In this document: piece after piece, positions 23,480-34,805 of the stretch
Layout of the letters: each line of letters opens with the position of its first letter
Position numbering within the stretch: the first letter of the stretch is position 1
NCBI RefSeq assembly: GCF_025118155.1
Contig: NW_026251395.1
Span: forward strand, 124,001-188,000
Length of the DNA stretch: 64,000 nt
Direction: 5' to 3'
DNA from: Cokeromyces recurvatus
Lineage: Eukaryota > Mucoromycota > Mucoromycetes > Mucorales > Mucoraceae
Program-made: the position numbers and the translations under genes
The notes under the pieces: model-generated
The model's database searches: none
What the model was told of the DNA's origin: nothing
What the model saw: only the letters and a program-made list of their open reading frames with translations

Positions 23480-24178
23480 ATGTTTCGAAATGTGTTACGA
23501 TCACTAAATACACCAATATATCGACATTCAGCAAAGAATATATACAGACAAAAGCCTTGTTCAAAACAACAACGACATTGGTATGCAACTATCCAAGATT
23601 CACCTAAACGAGATAATCTGTCAGGCGCCATGTACACTGCTTCCATTTTCATTGTCATGTTAGGCATGTCTTATGCTGCTGTTCCTCTCTATCGACTCTT
23701 TTGCTCAGCTACTGGGTATAGTGGAACCCCTGTCGTTGACAGCGCACGGTTCAGCCCTGACCGTCTTATTCCTCGAGATACACGCAAACGTATCCGTATT
23801 ACCTTTGAGTCCAATACATCGGATGCGCTACCGTGGTCGTTTAAACCTGAGGTGCGTGAAATCTATGTTGTGCCTGGTGAAACCGCGCTTACGTTTTATA
23901 AAGCTAAATCTAAGGCTAAAGAAGATGTGATAGGTATCGCAACGTATAACGTGACGCCTTATCGAGCTGGTTCTTACTTTAACAAAATTCAATGCTTTTG
24001 CTTTGAGGAACAAAAGCTAAGACCAGGGGAAGAGGTTGATATGCCTGTCTTTTTCTTTATTGATCCTGATTTTATGGATGATCCCCTTATGAAGGATGTC
24101 AATACCATCACGTTAAATTATACTTTTTTTAATTCAAAATATGCAAAAGGATTAAGTCCTGTTCAGCCTGCCAGCTAA
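23480..24178 (+). CDS. COX11: Cytochrome c oxidase assembly protein Cox11 (CtaG)
   Basis: Delivers copper to the CuB site of Cox1 in the mitochondrial inner membrane. This is a single-exon gene of 232 aa. The first 40 residues are rich in Arg, Ser and Gln and look like a mitochondrial presequence. One membrane helix follows (MYTASIFIVMLGMSYAAVPLY), then LFCSATGYSGTP with the conserved Cys75. The intermembrane-space domain ends with the copper motif KIQCFCFEEQ (Cys172, Cys174) and the family tail VFFFIDPDFMDDP and ITLNYTFF. All key cysteines are present. Convergent with the PH-domain gene, 215 bp away. Confidence 0.97.
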   Translation: MFRNVLRSLNTPIYRHSAKNIYRQKPCSKQQRHWYATIQDSPKRDNLSGAMYTASIFIVMLGMSYAAVPLYRLFCSATGYSGTPVVDSARFSPDRLIPRDTRKRIRITFESNTSDALPWSFKPEVREIYVVPGETALTFYKAKSKAKEDVIGIATYNVTPYRAGSYFNKIQCFCFEEQKLRPGEEVDMPVFFFIDPDFMDDPLMKDVNTITLNYTFFNSKYAKGLSPVQPAS

Positions 24179-24393
24179 TGCATCGTATGTGTACAGTTTA
24201 TTATCAATTATAAATAAAATACAAGTTCAAAAAAAAAAAAATCTCAAGAATAAATAAAACTTTAATTAGTCAATTATGGGATATTAAATGATTAGCTTTT
24301 CAATAGTAAGGAAAGTGCGTGTGTGTGTGTGTGTATTATATATAGTAACTCTATTTTCTTTTCTTTTTTTTAAACAATGAATATGATTAGCTT

Positions 24394-25243
24394 TTACTTT
24401 TTTCTAAATTTTGATAGTTTTGTTATGCAAGTAGTGTCTTGTAGAAAATCGTCTTTTTCTGAAGATGATAGAGACTGAAACCTAGATCCTAACGAGTCTC
24501 TCGATCTATGATTTTTTATTAACAGTATGGGTGGTGGTGTTGATGATGAATGATTAGAACGAATCGATAATGATGAAACAGACGAATTTGTAGTAAAGAC
24601 AAAGGACTGTGGACTTGAAGGTAATGAATCTGACTCTTCATTATATTTTAAAGATGAGGATAGTAAAGTCTCAGGAACATGATGTTTGTGTAATGATGAG
24701 TGTTTGTCAGGTAATTTAAGTCGATCAAGCCACTTATCTAATACACTACTACTATTATGAATTAAATGTGATAAATAACGATCTTCAAGAGAGTTAATCC
24801 ACATACGATATTCAATAGCATCAGCCGCTTGCAAAAAGTAATCAGGCCAATTATACTTGGTTGTATCGTCTGACACTAGACAGAAAATAGTTTGTTTCCT
24901 TTGTGGTTGCTTCTGATTTAATAAAGAAGTAAGAGAATGCGAGTTTAATACTAGATTATAATGATCCAATGTAATTACTGCTAAAGCACGACTTGTATCG
25001 CTCTACACATGTAAAAAGGGAAATGACAATTAAAGACTCTCGATATTATATTCTTCTTTCTTATATACCTACTTTGCTTTTATAATATCGAATTTCTTTC
25101 TCATAAAGAATAAAATATCGCTTTAACCAAGCCTTACATTTTCCATGCTTTTGTTTCATTAAATAGCCTTCAAATAATATTGTGGATGGTGGAAAAGTTT
25201 TAACTGCAACTTTTACACTAGGTATCGATTTATTATTAAGCAT
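24394..25243 (-). CDS. PH-domain protein, about 259 aa
   Basis: Minus-strand exons are 25243-25073 and 25002-24394. The N-terminal 130 residues form a pleckstrin homology domain: ILFEGYLMKQKHGKCKAWLKRYFILYEKEIRYYKSK, split by the intron, then ALAVITLDHYNL, a segment rich in Gln/Lys, QTIFCLVSD and FLQAADAIEYRMWINSLEDRY with the C-terminal Trp helix. The basic strand beta1-beta2 region (KQKHGKCKAWLKR) could bind phosphoinositides. The rest is Ser-rich and disordered, with no second domain. I cannot assign it to a named orthologue; membrane recruitment is inferred from the PH fold only. Confidence 0.8.
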
Positions 25244-25705
25244 ATATTGTTTACGATTTTAATAGAAAAAAAAAAAAGAAAGTAATAAGAAATACATATA
25301 TATTTATATACAAGAGAGATACATAGATAGAACACTTATACCTGATGTATTAACCTATATATAATATTTGTCCTACAATTATTACAGAAATATTACTGTA
25401 CTACAAAACTAATGGGGGGAAATCTTAATTACGAACTTTTTTTATTCAAATCTGAAATTGTTTCTCAAACCTGCCGCAGGTACTGTTATAGTTCTAATTT
25501 TGGTATTTTCCTTGTTTAGTAATTATTTCATTTCCATAATCAGTAAGACCATTCTCGTATTATATCCATGAAAAAAAAAAACTAAAGACATTTGTAGTAT
25601 ATGCAACTAATAACTTTAAAATTCAAGGTAGAAATAAATGAATTATCTCATCCTTCTATCAAAGATGAAGAGAAATCTATCTATTATTTCCTCTTTGCCC
25701 CATTC

Positions 25706-25736
<31 letters not shown>

Positions 25737-26724
25737 CGTGTAGCAATCATATTTAATTATCACCTGCACACTTCAGACATAGTATGTTGTAACGTTAGAG
25801 AAGTTTCTTTAAATGAACAAATGAGAGCGCGATTGATTTCCGTTTATTAATATAGTAAATGGTACCAACAAGCTTATACATATCCCCTTCTTATACTTCT
25901 TTCAACCTCTCTCTATAACAGATAATTATTCAGTTAGGAACAGAGGAAAAGTAGAATAATGATGAAGGCTTATTTTATAACCAACTATGAGTTGATAGGG
26001 TAGTAGAAGATTCGATAATAGTATTCTTGTAGAGTAGAATACAGATACACTCGTTTCATATCTCCCTTTTATAACATTTAATGATAAGTTTTTTATTATT
26101 TAATTATATAGATAACTTGAAGATGAGGATGAAACGTGTTCTCTCTCTCTCTCTCTCTGTCTCTCCCCTTTCTTTCTTTAACTGTGACTAGTTGTAGTCA
26201 TTTTATATAATGAGTCATTATCAAAATAGTGAGCAATAATAGGCAAGAAATTATAATTCTATTGCATCTACACAGTAATAATAAATGAGTGTATAAAGGT
26301 AGAGGTTGGATATAAACTAGTCATGATGCTTTATTTGTTTAGGAAGAAGAAAAAGTAATCATGAATGAATTCAAGATGGTAGAGAGTCATTGCTTGTCAG
26401 AAGAAAAAAGTAAAGTTTATAAAGAAGGTAGCACTTGTGTATTTCTGTGGTAGATCTTACATCTCATATCAGTTATTTAATCACAGATGAAGGGTGTGAA
26501 AATAGAAACAACTAACTCGTTTTATGGGGGAGGGAGGGGAGGGGTCACAAGTCTGAAAAGAATATAGCTTTGACTTTTAAAGAAGTTGTGTGTCTGGGGG
26601 GGGGTGAAGTAAACCTATATTTAGTTATTAATTCTTGGCTTCTTCCTAAATTTTCTCCTTAATATCAAATGTTACACATATATTTTTCAGCCATCATCTC
26701 AAGTCTTTATTTATTTATATTATT
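25244..26724. other. Spacer of 1.5 kb
   Basis: No gene seen. Holds a (CT)n run around 26139-26166, a G-rich patch (26523-26545, 26596-26607) and a run of about 25 T near 25710-25736. Probably contains the PH-domain gene promoter at its left end. Confidence 0.5.
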
Positions 26725-29438
26725 TTATAATTCATCCGAGTGTTGATCTAATAATGAATAGTCTAAGTTTGCTTGATATTGTTTACTACTCTCAGAGACT
26801 AATTTGACTTCAACTTGCTTTCTAAGAAGAGAATCTTGACGTGGTGGCAATAGATGTCGATTCTCATTATTTTCCTTTTGTTTTATTTTATTTTCTAATA
26901 ATTCTGTGTCTGATTGTTGTTGTACTACTACTAAATGATGCGTATCGGTTGCATCACTATTACCTACTCTATTCCGTGCTGATGGAGAAAACGTATTAGG
27001 TACTGTTCCAATCAATGTCGTTAACTTTGGTGGATAGTTTAAAGGAGAACTCATGGGTTGAGTTAATAACATTGAATTAGTTTGTTGAGCTGGCATCAAA
27101 TAAAGTAAATTGCTTCGAGAATATTGGGAAAATGGACTTTGACCATTCAAAGCTTGATTCAGTTTGGGTTCATTTATACGACGTGCAAAGTCCTCTGCCT
27201 TTGGGAAAATAAGGTCATGATAAAGAAGGAGGTCCCCAAAGAGATCATCAGGTGACCATTCATTATTCAAATGAAGACTTTCATCCGTCTGATTATAGTC
27301 GTGAAATATGACAGGTGTAAAAATCATTGCCAAGTTTGAAATATTCATTTTATTGGCTTGATTATGTGCATTTACTCTATGTATTTAAAACAACATTATA
27401 TAATTTAGCATGATATGTATATAAATATAAATATATATGTATTTACTTTGATAAATGGCGTATAATACAATGTAATGTACTTCGATGTGCCAATGATAAA
27501 TTGGATAATTTAGTTTCTAATAAGTTGAATTTCTGAGCTTGTGGCATATTCTCTAAATAAGAATTGAATTAATATGTACAGTGTTGATAATAAACAGTAT
27601 TTTACTATTATAAGCGGATCGAGTTTGAACATTAAAATCAAACAAAGGTCTTTTTAGTTCACGAATATACATCTTTAATACAGTAGCAATTGTAAAGACA
27701 TCAAAGTTGTCTAAATTTACTTTTTCTTCGTCCAGTTCAAATTGATGCTTGAGCTGATCTATATTGGCTTGTCTACCTGAGATTCTATAAATACCTTCCT
27801 TTTGTAATCCACCCATAGCTTCAATAGCATCAATACATTTTGTTACAAGCAAAGGAACAGCTCGACTATGTTCAACTGCGTATGCTTCTAATGAACCACC
27901 AAATAAAACCTCTATATAAAATGATGGTTATAAAAAAAAATAAGAATAATTTTTTTTTCTTTAATAAAGAAACTTTACCTTTACATTTTCCTTCCATATA
28001 ATAGTTCTCATAACGAACAGGAGCTGGCTTAATATAACCTAGTGATTGATAATGTAAAGAAAAGAGTTGTGCATCTTTTAAGCTATCGATACTTGTTGCT
28101 GCTTCTAATGAATTGCGCGAAATCTATTAAGAACAAATTAATATATAGTTTCATTTATTTTTATTTAGCTTCTCACATTCATTTCCATTTGTAACGTATC
28201 TAGTTCAGAGTGAAGTATATTAATTAAAGTTGTCTTTACAGTCTCTGTCTTTCTTTGAATCGTATTTTGAAGTTGCTATATATTTGTAAAACAAAACAAA
28301 AAAGCGAATAAGCGAGATATCCTATAGATTTTTTTTTTTTTTTTTTTTTTTTACTTTGTTAACTTCATCCATAGTTTTTGTTTGTTTCTTTCTCAAGTGT
28401 TCCAACATTAGAATACCATCCCTGTATTCATTATCAGCATCCGTAATGTCCTTTTTCATTCTTGTGACCTTCGTCATCTGTTTGCTTTGATCCAAAGGTG
28501 TTCTTGTTCTCATTTGAGATATTAAACCTGCCATACCCTTTTTATTAGTAGGTGATTGATCACTTATGCTATTAGAATCTGACAATAAACCATCTCGATT
28601 GTTATAATCTCCTGACAATCTAAAATTATTTGCAGTTAACTCCAGCGAGTTTCTATTTGCTGCATTATTCATCAAATCTAATTGCTGTTGTTCTTGCCAA
28701 TTATTTTGGGTTACTTTCAAGTCTTCACATTTGTGTACATATGCCTTTTGAAGCTGAATATTTGTATGTGAGTAAAAAAAAAAATAGGCTATCATGGATA
28801 CTTGTGTAAAAAAAAAAAAAATACCTTGGCAATATCACGTCGTCGAAAAGTAATATAATTATTATTTGCATCATAAAGTTTGCTTTTATTAGTCTTTCTA
28901 TTTTGTTCTTCAATTTCCTTTTGTTTTATCAAAACATCAATTTCTAGTTTTATGGTATCCTTTAATCTTTGTCGACTTTCAATAATATCATTAATTGTAG
29001 CCTCATAAAATTTGACGGCTGTCTGGAATGAAGATTGCGGTGCCTCATGATGACGGTCTGCATCATTAAAACTAGCTAACTTTTTCACTTTCTGTAATGA
29101 ATTCAAGTAACTTTCTTCGGCTAAAAGACTAATAATAAATGTTATTAAATAAAAAAAAAATAAAGGAGAGTGATGCACATATATAAATATACCTTACCGA
29201 GCATGAAACATTTGAATAATGTTTTCTAAATCGTTAATGCCATACTTGAATGACATGTTAATAAATTCATATTGTTTCTCAATGGACAAAATCTAGTAAA
29301 TGTTAATTTCATGAATTGAAATGAAAATGTGAATATTTTAGAAAACAAAAAAGGTAAATAAGTGAATAGTCTTAAATATACTTCATCATCGTTTTGGTTA
29401 GGTAATTGAGATGGGCTTCTTCCTCGACCTCGATTCAT
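26725..29438 (-). CDS. F-BAR RhoGAP (Rgd1-like)
   Basis: GTPase-activating protein for a Rho-type GTPase, expected at curved plasma membrane and polarity sites. Minus-strand exons are 29438-29382, 29292-29198, 29128-28825, 28753-28355, 28275-28177, 28123-27979, 27911-27606, 27552-27447 and 27376-26725, giving 720 aa. An N-terminal FCH/F-BAR coiled coil (about residues 20-330) includes LLAEESYLNSLQKVKKLA, FYEATINDI and KAYVHKCEDL. The RhoGAP domain (about 365-560) has the catalytic GIYRISG with Arg409, ELKRPLFDF and NISNLAMIFTPVIF. The C-terminal tail is low in complexity. This F-BAR plus RhoGAP order is that of yeast Rgd1, which acts on Rho3/Rho4 in yeast. The substrate here is unknown. Confidence 0.92.
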
Positions 29439-30081
29439 AATAATAATAATAATAAATAGGTAAGAGAAAAGGAAATAATAATAATAATAATAAAAAGATG
29501 TTTTTAGTTTTGTCCCTTTTTAGTAATGATAGGTCATCTTCTTATTAGTGACCGCCACGATTTTATATTATTATGGTCTATAAATACATATTTTTATAAC
29601 TATATAGTATTCATAACACACTTATTCTAAGCAGGTTAAATATTTAGGCTTTCATATGCTTGCATGTATATTATTCATTATAGCTTTAAAATGTTGATTT
29701 TCTTTTATGTCTTTCTTTTCTCTTTCTTTCTTCAGCCCTATTTCTTTTTTTTTTTCTTTTTTCTAGCTTTTTGTACAACACGAAAAATAAAACAAAACAT
29801 AATATAATCACCATATAAAATTATAAATAATAATATGTATAACTTAACATATAGTACGTCTGTATATATATAATATAAAAATATATAACAATCTAGTAAA
29901 GTAATATTATTCCTTATGATAGCAGTTCTGGTATATATTTCATAAATAAGTATACCTATTTTGCTACTATCTATTGTTTTAGTGCTTAATAATTTGTTAC
30001 ATGATTTTTTGGTTCCTGAATAAATAAAATTAAAAGCCAGTTTCTCAATTACATAATACAAGATTATTTTAACAAAAAATT
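29439..30081. other. Spacer with ATT repeats
   Basis: Contains (AAT)n tracts at about 29439-29454 and 29476-29493. No gene is supported. Confidence 0.5.
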
Positions 30082-32766
30082 TTATTTATTCCTTATTTGC
30101 TCTACAGGTGCAGCTTCTTCGTCTGGAGCCTTTCTTTTTCTTTCATTATTTTCATTGTCTTTTTTTGACATACTTCTATTCTTACGTTTTCTAGGAGTCC
30201 TCACAGGAGCAAAATCATCATCTTCATTGTTTTCCTGTTCTGTATCATCTGGTGCTTCTTTCGATTTCCCAGAATTTCTCTTAGTTGTGCGTTTTGTTTT
30301 AGGCTTCTTTGATGTCACATTATTATTATTATTATTATTGTCAGTATTACTTGTATCTTGATTTATTTCATTGATTTCTTGATTGTCACTTGGCTTTTCA
30401 GCTCTTTTATTATTACGTCTTGAAGGTCTCTTTGCTGTCTCTACAGTATTTTCATTCTCTGATAGCTCAGACATTTTCTCTGGTGTTAACCAGTCTTGTA
30501 ATGTTGCTTTAATGTTCTTATTACTATTTTTCCTAGTAACCACTTTCTTTGCTAGGTCTACTACTTCATCCTTATTTACCGAATCATTCTCATTCTCATT
30601 TTCATCATTATCCGATTTATCTTGTTCCTCGGCTTTCTTATTACTACTTTTCATGGTGACTCTTTTTGCTAGCTCTATTGTATCATCCTGCTCAATTTCT
30701 TCATCTTTAGATCCATCTCCTTCTTCTGTTATCAACTCTTTTTCATTATTATGTTTAGGTCTTTTCAAAGATTCTATCCCTCCTTCATGTTCCGTATTAA
30801 CTCTTCTTTCTATTGTCTTTTCAGATCGTGAATTATCACTCATATTGTTACTATTTTCAACGGATTGTTTTAATTTAAATTTTAATTCAGCATTCGCATT
30901 CTATAATATATAAATGAATGAATGATTGAATAGATATATAATATATATTGTCCTAATATTACCCTTAGATCTATATTCTTTAGATGCAAATCTTTCAAAT
31001 TTTGTCGAAGTTTATCTACCACTTCAGGGTTATAATTTGCCCTTTCTGTTTCCTACCATCGTAATATCCAAAATTTTATTATTGTTATTATTATACATGA
31101 TTTATTCTATCTATAAGAACACTTACCCTTACTAAATTAATATCTTCTTCAAACACTTGCTTTAATCGACTAATCTCCTTTTCATACTTTCGTTCAACTT
31201 GTTTAATTTTCCTTTGAAATTCGCTATACATCTGATTAAATTTTTCTTCGTATTTTGCTTTATAATTTTGTTTAATATCACGTTCAAATCGATGAGCATC
31301 GCTATTCAACATCATGAGTTGCTGCTGTTCTTGTTGTCGTAATTGTACTTGAGTTAATTTTTCCTGTTCAAGTCGATAGATTTGTAATTGACGATCATCA
31401 AGCTCACGTTGAAGTTTGGTGACTTTAGTTTGTGATTCCTCATAAGATCGTTTTGTGGCTACAAGTTGGGATTTTAAGGCAATCATATCATTGTTCATAA
31501 AGGATTGTCGTTTTTCTGCTTCTCGTTTGAGACTTAATTCAAGTTCCTGTATCTTGAATTGTTGTAGACTAGAAGCTGTTTGTTCATAAGCTTTATATAA
31601 CCCAAATGTTATGTATAAGTAAGGTAATGCTGTAGATATTTCCTTATTCTACTTTACCTAGATTTTGTTTTAATTGTTGAATGATGGGTGACGTACGTTG
31701 TTGTAATTCACGGTATGTACATTCTAAATACTGAGCTTGGTCTTCTTTTATCTTTAAGCGCTCTTCCATATCTTTTTTCTAATACATAATGCATCAGTTT
31801 GTATGCATGCGTATATACACACTTTTTTTTTTTTTAATTAAATAAACTCTACCTCTTTTGTTAATTCAGTTACTGCTGTTTCTAATGTATCACATTTTAC
31901 TTTTATTTTTTTGTATTCAATGGTCTGATAAACGGATGTATTTGGTAATAGACAAACTTTGATTTTATTTAATGATGCAGAAAGATCTAAGCAAGAAACT
32001 ATATCTGATATGTATTTATCAACTACATACTCCTAAACAAAATAAAAAAGTATACATCCATACAAATTCAGTTTTCTCATGTTTTTTTTTTCCTTTTATT
32101 ATACTTACATTAAAGTAAGCAAAAACGGTTAATGCATCATGTCCACACATATTTTTAGACAAGACATCTGTTAAAACATAAAAATCCGAATTTAAATGTA
32201 CAGATTCACTTGAGTTAATCTTATTTATCAGCCCCACTATATAGATACAATACATGCAGAGAATATTAATGAATCTTTACTAAATGCATCTAATTCAATA
32301 TATTACCCAAACTTGAATATGAATGGTAAAATGTATCATTAGGTAATGGTGGATGCAACATGTCTACAATCTGCAGTCGACTCTGTATAGACTTTGTTGT
32401 GTTTGTCAATTTGATATTTAAAATAAAAGGCAATTTTGATCCTCTTTTTAATTTATTCCAAATAGTGGGTATCTTTTCAACTCGTTTCATAAATGCATCT
32501 TGCCTTTTTTCGAAAAATGCGCTATCTTTTTTAATAAATAAGCATTTTTTTTTTGAAGAAAAAATATTCATGATCTTACTCGAAATTTCACGTTCTTTTC
32601 TAAAGTCATAGATATAATCATCTGTTATACCAAAATAAGAATATTCGATAAGAATTGTATTTGTGTTTTTTGAGATGGCTTCATTTAAGAGATTAAGAAT
32701 TCTCTCAGTATCTGCTTTTCGTTGTTGATAAAGACTATTTGTATCTCTAATGAAAGAAAAAGAAGG

Positions 32767-32833
<67 letters not shown>

Positions 32834-33347
32834 TAGTTATTATATTACCCTGCACTTATTAATAAGCAAGTAGCATTATAACCTATAGTATATATTAGTA
32901 TTAAAATGCCTTTTTTTTTTTACCATTATGACTATATGTTTTCACCTTTTAAAACAAGTTGTATTAATCGTTTTTGTTCTTGAATACTTGCTTCATTTAA
33001 TTGTGGTGTAATACATTCCTTGACATTCCAAGAAAATCTAACAGAAAAAAAAAAAAAGTCAATGTTTAATAATGCCATATCATATTGCACATTTTCTGTT
33101 TCTTTGTTTACTCTTTATCTTTATCTATAAAATAATAATAATAATAATAATTAGAATTGTCATCGATCAAGTTTTTTTTTTTTTTTTTTCTTATGTTACC
33201 ATTTAAAAACAGTTGAAATCTATCATGTACTGGACTGGCCATAAATTGCTGTTTTAAAGGATAGTTTGATGTGGTTGGTATCGTTCCTTCATTCTGTTCT
33301 TTGTTAGGAACTAAGCATACTATGGTTTCTATTGAACTAGTTTCCAT
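30082..33347 (-). CDS. Kinesin-like protein with a degenerate, probably non-hydrolysing motor
   Basis: Minus-strand exons are 33347-33200, 33124-33112 (13 nt), 33037-32946, 32882-32849, 32746-32307, 32236-32109, 32032-31853, 31778-31658, 31590-31127, 31052-30963 and 30900-30082; they sum to exactly 842 codons plus stop. Residues 1-285 follow the kinesin motor layout: IETIVCLVPN at the N-terminus, KEFSWNVKECI, LIQLVLKGYNATCLLISAG, ILIEYSYFGITDDYIYDF, LPFILNIKLTN and NSDFYVLTDVLSKNM. The P-loop (family GQTGSGKT) is replaced by SAGDTNSLY, switch I SSRSH is absent, and switch II DLAGSE reads DMLHPPLP. A coiled coil fills about residues 290-560, including QLRQQEQQQL and RKIKQVERKYEKEISRLKQVFEED. 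The tail is charged and repetitive with basic, NLS-like clusters. The frame is intact over 11 exons, so this looks like a maintained pseudo-motor and not a pseudogene. The specific kinesin family is unclear. Confidence 0.72.
32775..32827. repeat. 53-nt T homopolymer in a kinesin-like gene intron
   Basis: An unbroken T run on the plus strand, hence poly(A) within the fourth intron of the leftward gene. It is the longest homopolymer I find in the window. Confidence 0.95.
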
Positions 33348-33388
33348 TAATTGAAGAAGGAATAGGAGAAGGACGTGTAAGAAGAAGT

Positions 33389-33425
<37 letters not shown>

Positions 33426-34805
33426 TGGTGTGTGTACTTGAAATTTCAAACTTTTTTAATGTGAAATTAAAATCCAGAAGTCTTTATTTATAAATTCATA
33501 CACATATTTTTTGAATATTATAGTACTTTAGAAAGGCTTATATATCATCCTTACACTATGCATAGTGCATATTAATTAATCCAAGTGTTATCAAAATCAT
33601 TATCACATCACCTCTATGAAGTCCTTGCAGTAAGTCTTACTACTATAGAGAATATTGGCGAATTTTTAACTACCTTTGTAACGCTTATTTATACTTGTAT
33701 GCATGATATTTTGTTCTGTAATAATAATAATAAAAAGTACTACAACCAATGAAATAAACAGTGTTAACTTGAATGGCTTTTTATCCACTTTCCTTAATGA
33801 GATAAATCTTCAGACTGTGTCGAAATAAGGAGCACTGGAACTCGGTAAATGATCGTTTTAAAGTCTACATTCAAGCATGCATATATATAATATGAACTGG
33901 TTTAGAGTAATGTTATATAAGGCCTATAATCTTGAAAGTCTTGGCAACGTGTAGATCTTTTTTGAATCTCTCAATATCTTACATTGTATAAAATTAGGTT
34001 CTCTACTGGAGAGTTAGGCTGATCACTTTAAATGGAAAACAAAGACAGTCTATCTACTCATCTACATAGACTGCTTTTTATCCCCTCCCCTTTCTTCCCT
34101 ATACATTGTCCTTAAATGCTCTATCACTAATAACTATCCAGCAATACTAGTTATCTATCATCCTTCATTACTCTAAAGAAAAGAAAACATTAGTCCTTGC
34201 CCTCCCTAGTTTTTTTTTTCACGTGCAAGTTTAAGTTGATCGAGTGGCCTGCGATTTTAAAGTAGGTTACATAAGATCATCCATCGTTGGTAATACATTC
34301 GAGATTAACATAAGCGATGATTGATTGATAGATGGAACGAAGAATGTTATTCACCAGCTAACTTACTGTTTATCATCCAGTTCTTTAAACACGGATTCGA
34401 GTTCATCGTATTTTATGAATCAAGTACAACACTTGAAGGCCCCCAAATCCACCCTAGTTTTAATCACCGCCAACAAGAAACATAATTCATACTTACTGTT
34501 TAGTAATAAAAGGACTTGAGTCACCCTATTTTGGTGGTGGAGAGAAAAAGGGGAAGAAGGAAAAAAAAACAATAGAAAAAAGAAACCACAATATGAAAAA
34601 AAAAAAAAAAAAAAAAAACTTGTAAAAATATATTGATTTTGACTATTGTTTTTTTTTTTTTCGTTCTCCTCTTTTTTTTTTTATTTTAAGACTTGATCTT
34701 ATATTTGAACCTCCCTTCTTTATTATTTGACAACGAACAAAAGAAAGGAAAAAAAGAGTTTATATCTTTTCTTTTTTTCTATTTATTTTGTTTTTTATTT
34801 TTAAT
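33348..34805. other. Divergent spacer between the kinesin-like and DH-BAR genes
   Basis: About 1.46 kb between two start codons facing apart. It holds poly(A) runs (33391-33423 and 34596-34618), T-rich tracts before the rightward start, and no supported gene. Promoters for both genes are expected here. Confidence 0.5.

Noticed and set aside
30155..30913. Ser/Phe/Leu-rich plus-strand frames
   Set aside because: Shadows of the Lys/Glu/Asn-rich tail of the kinesin-like protein.
30082..33347. Calling the kinesin-like gene a pseudogene
   Set aside because: Eleven exons join without a stop and sum to an exact codon number, with good splice signals, so an intact gene with a non-catalytic motor is the better reading.
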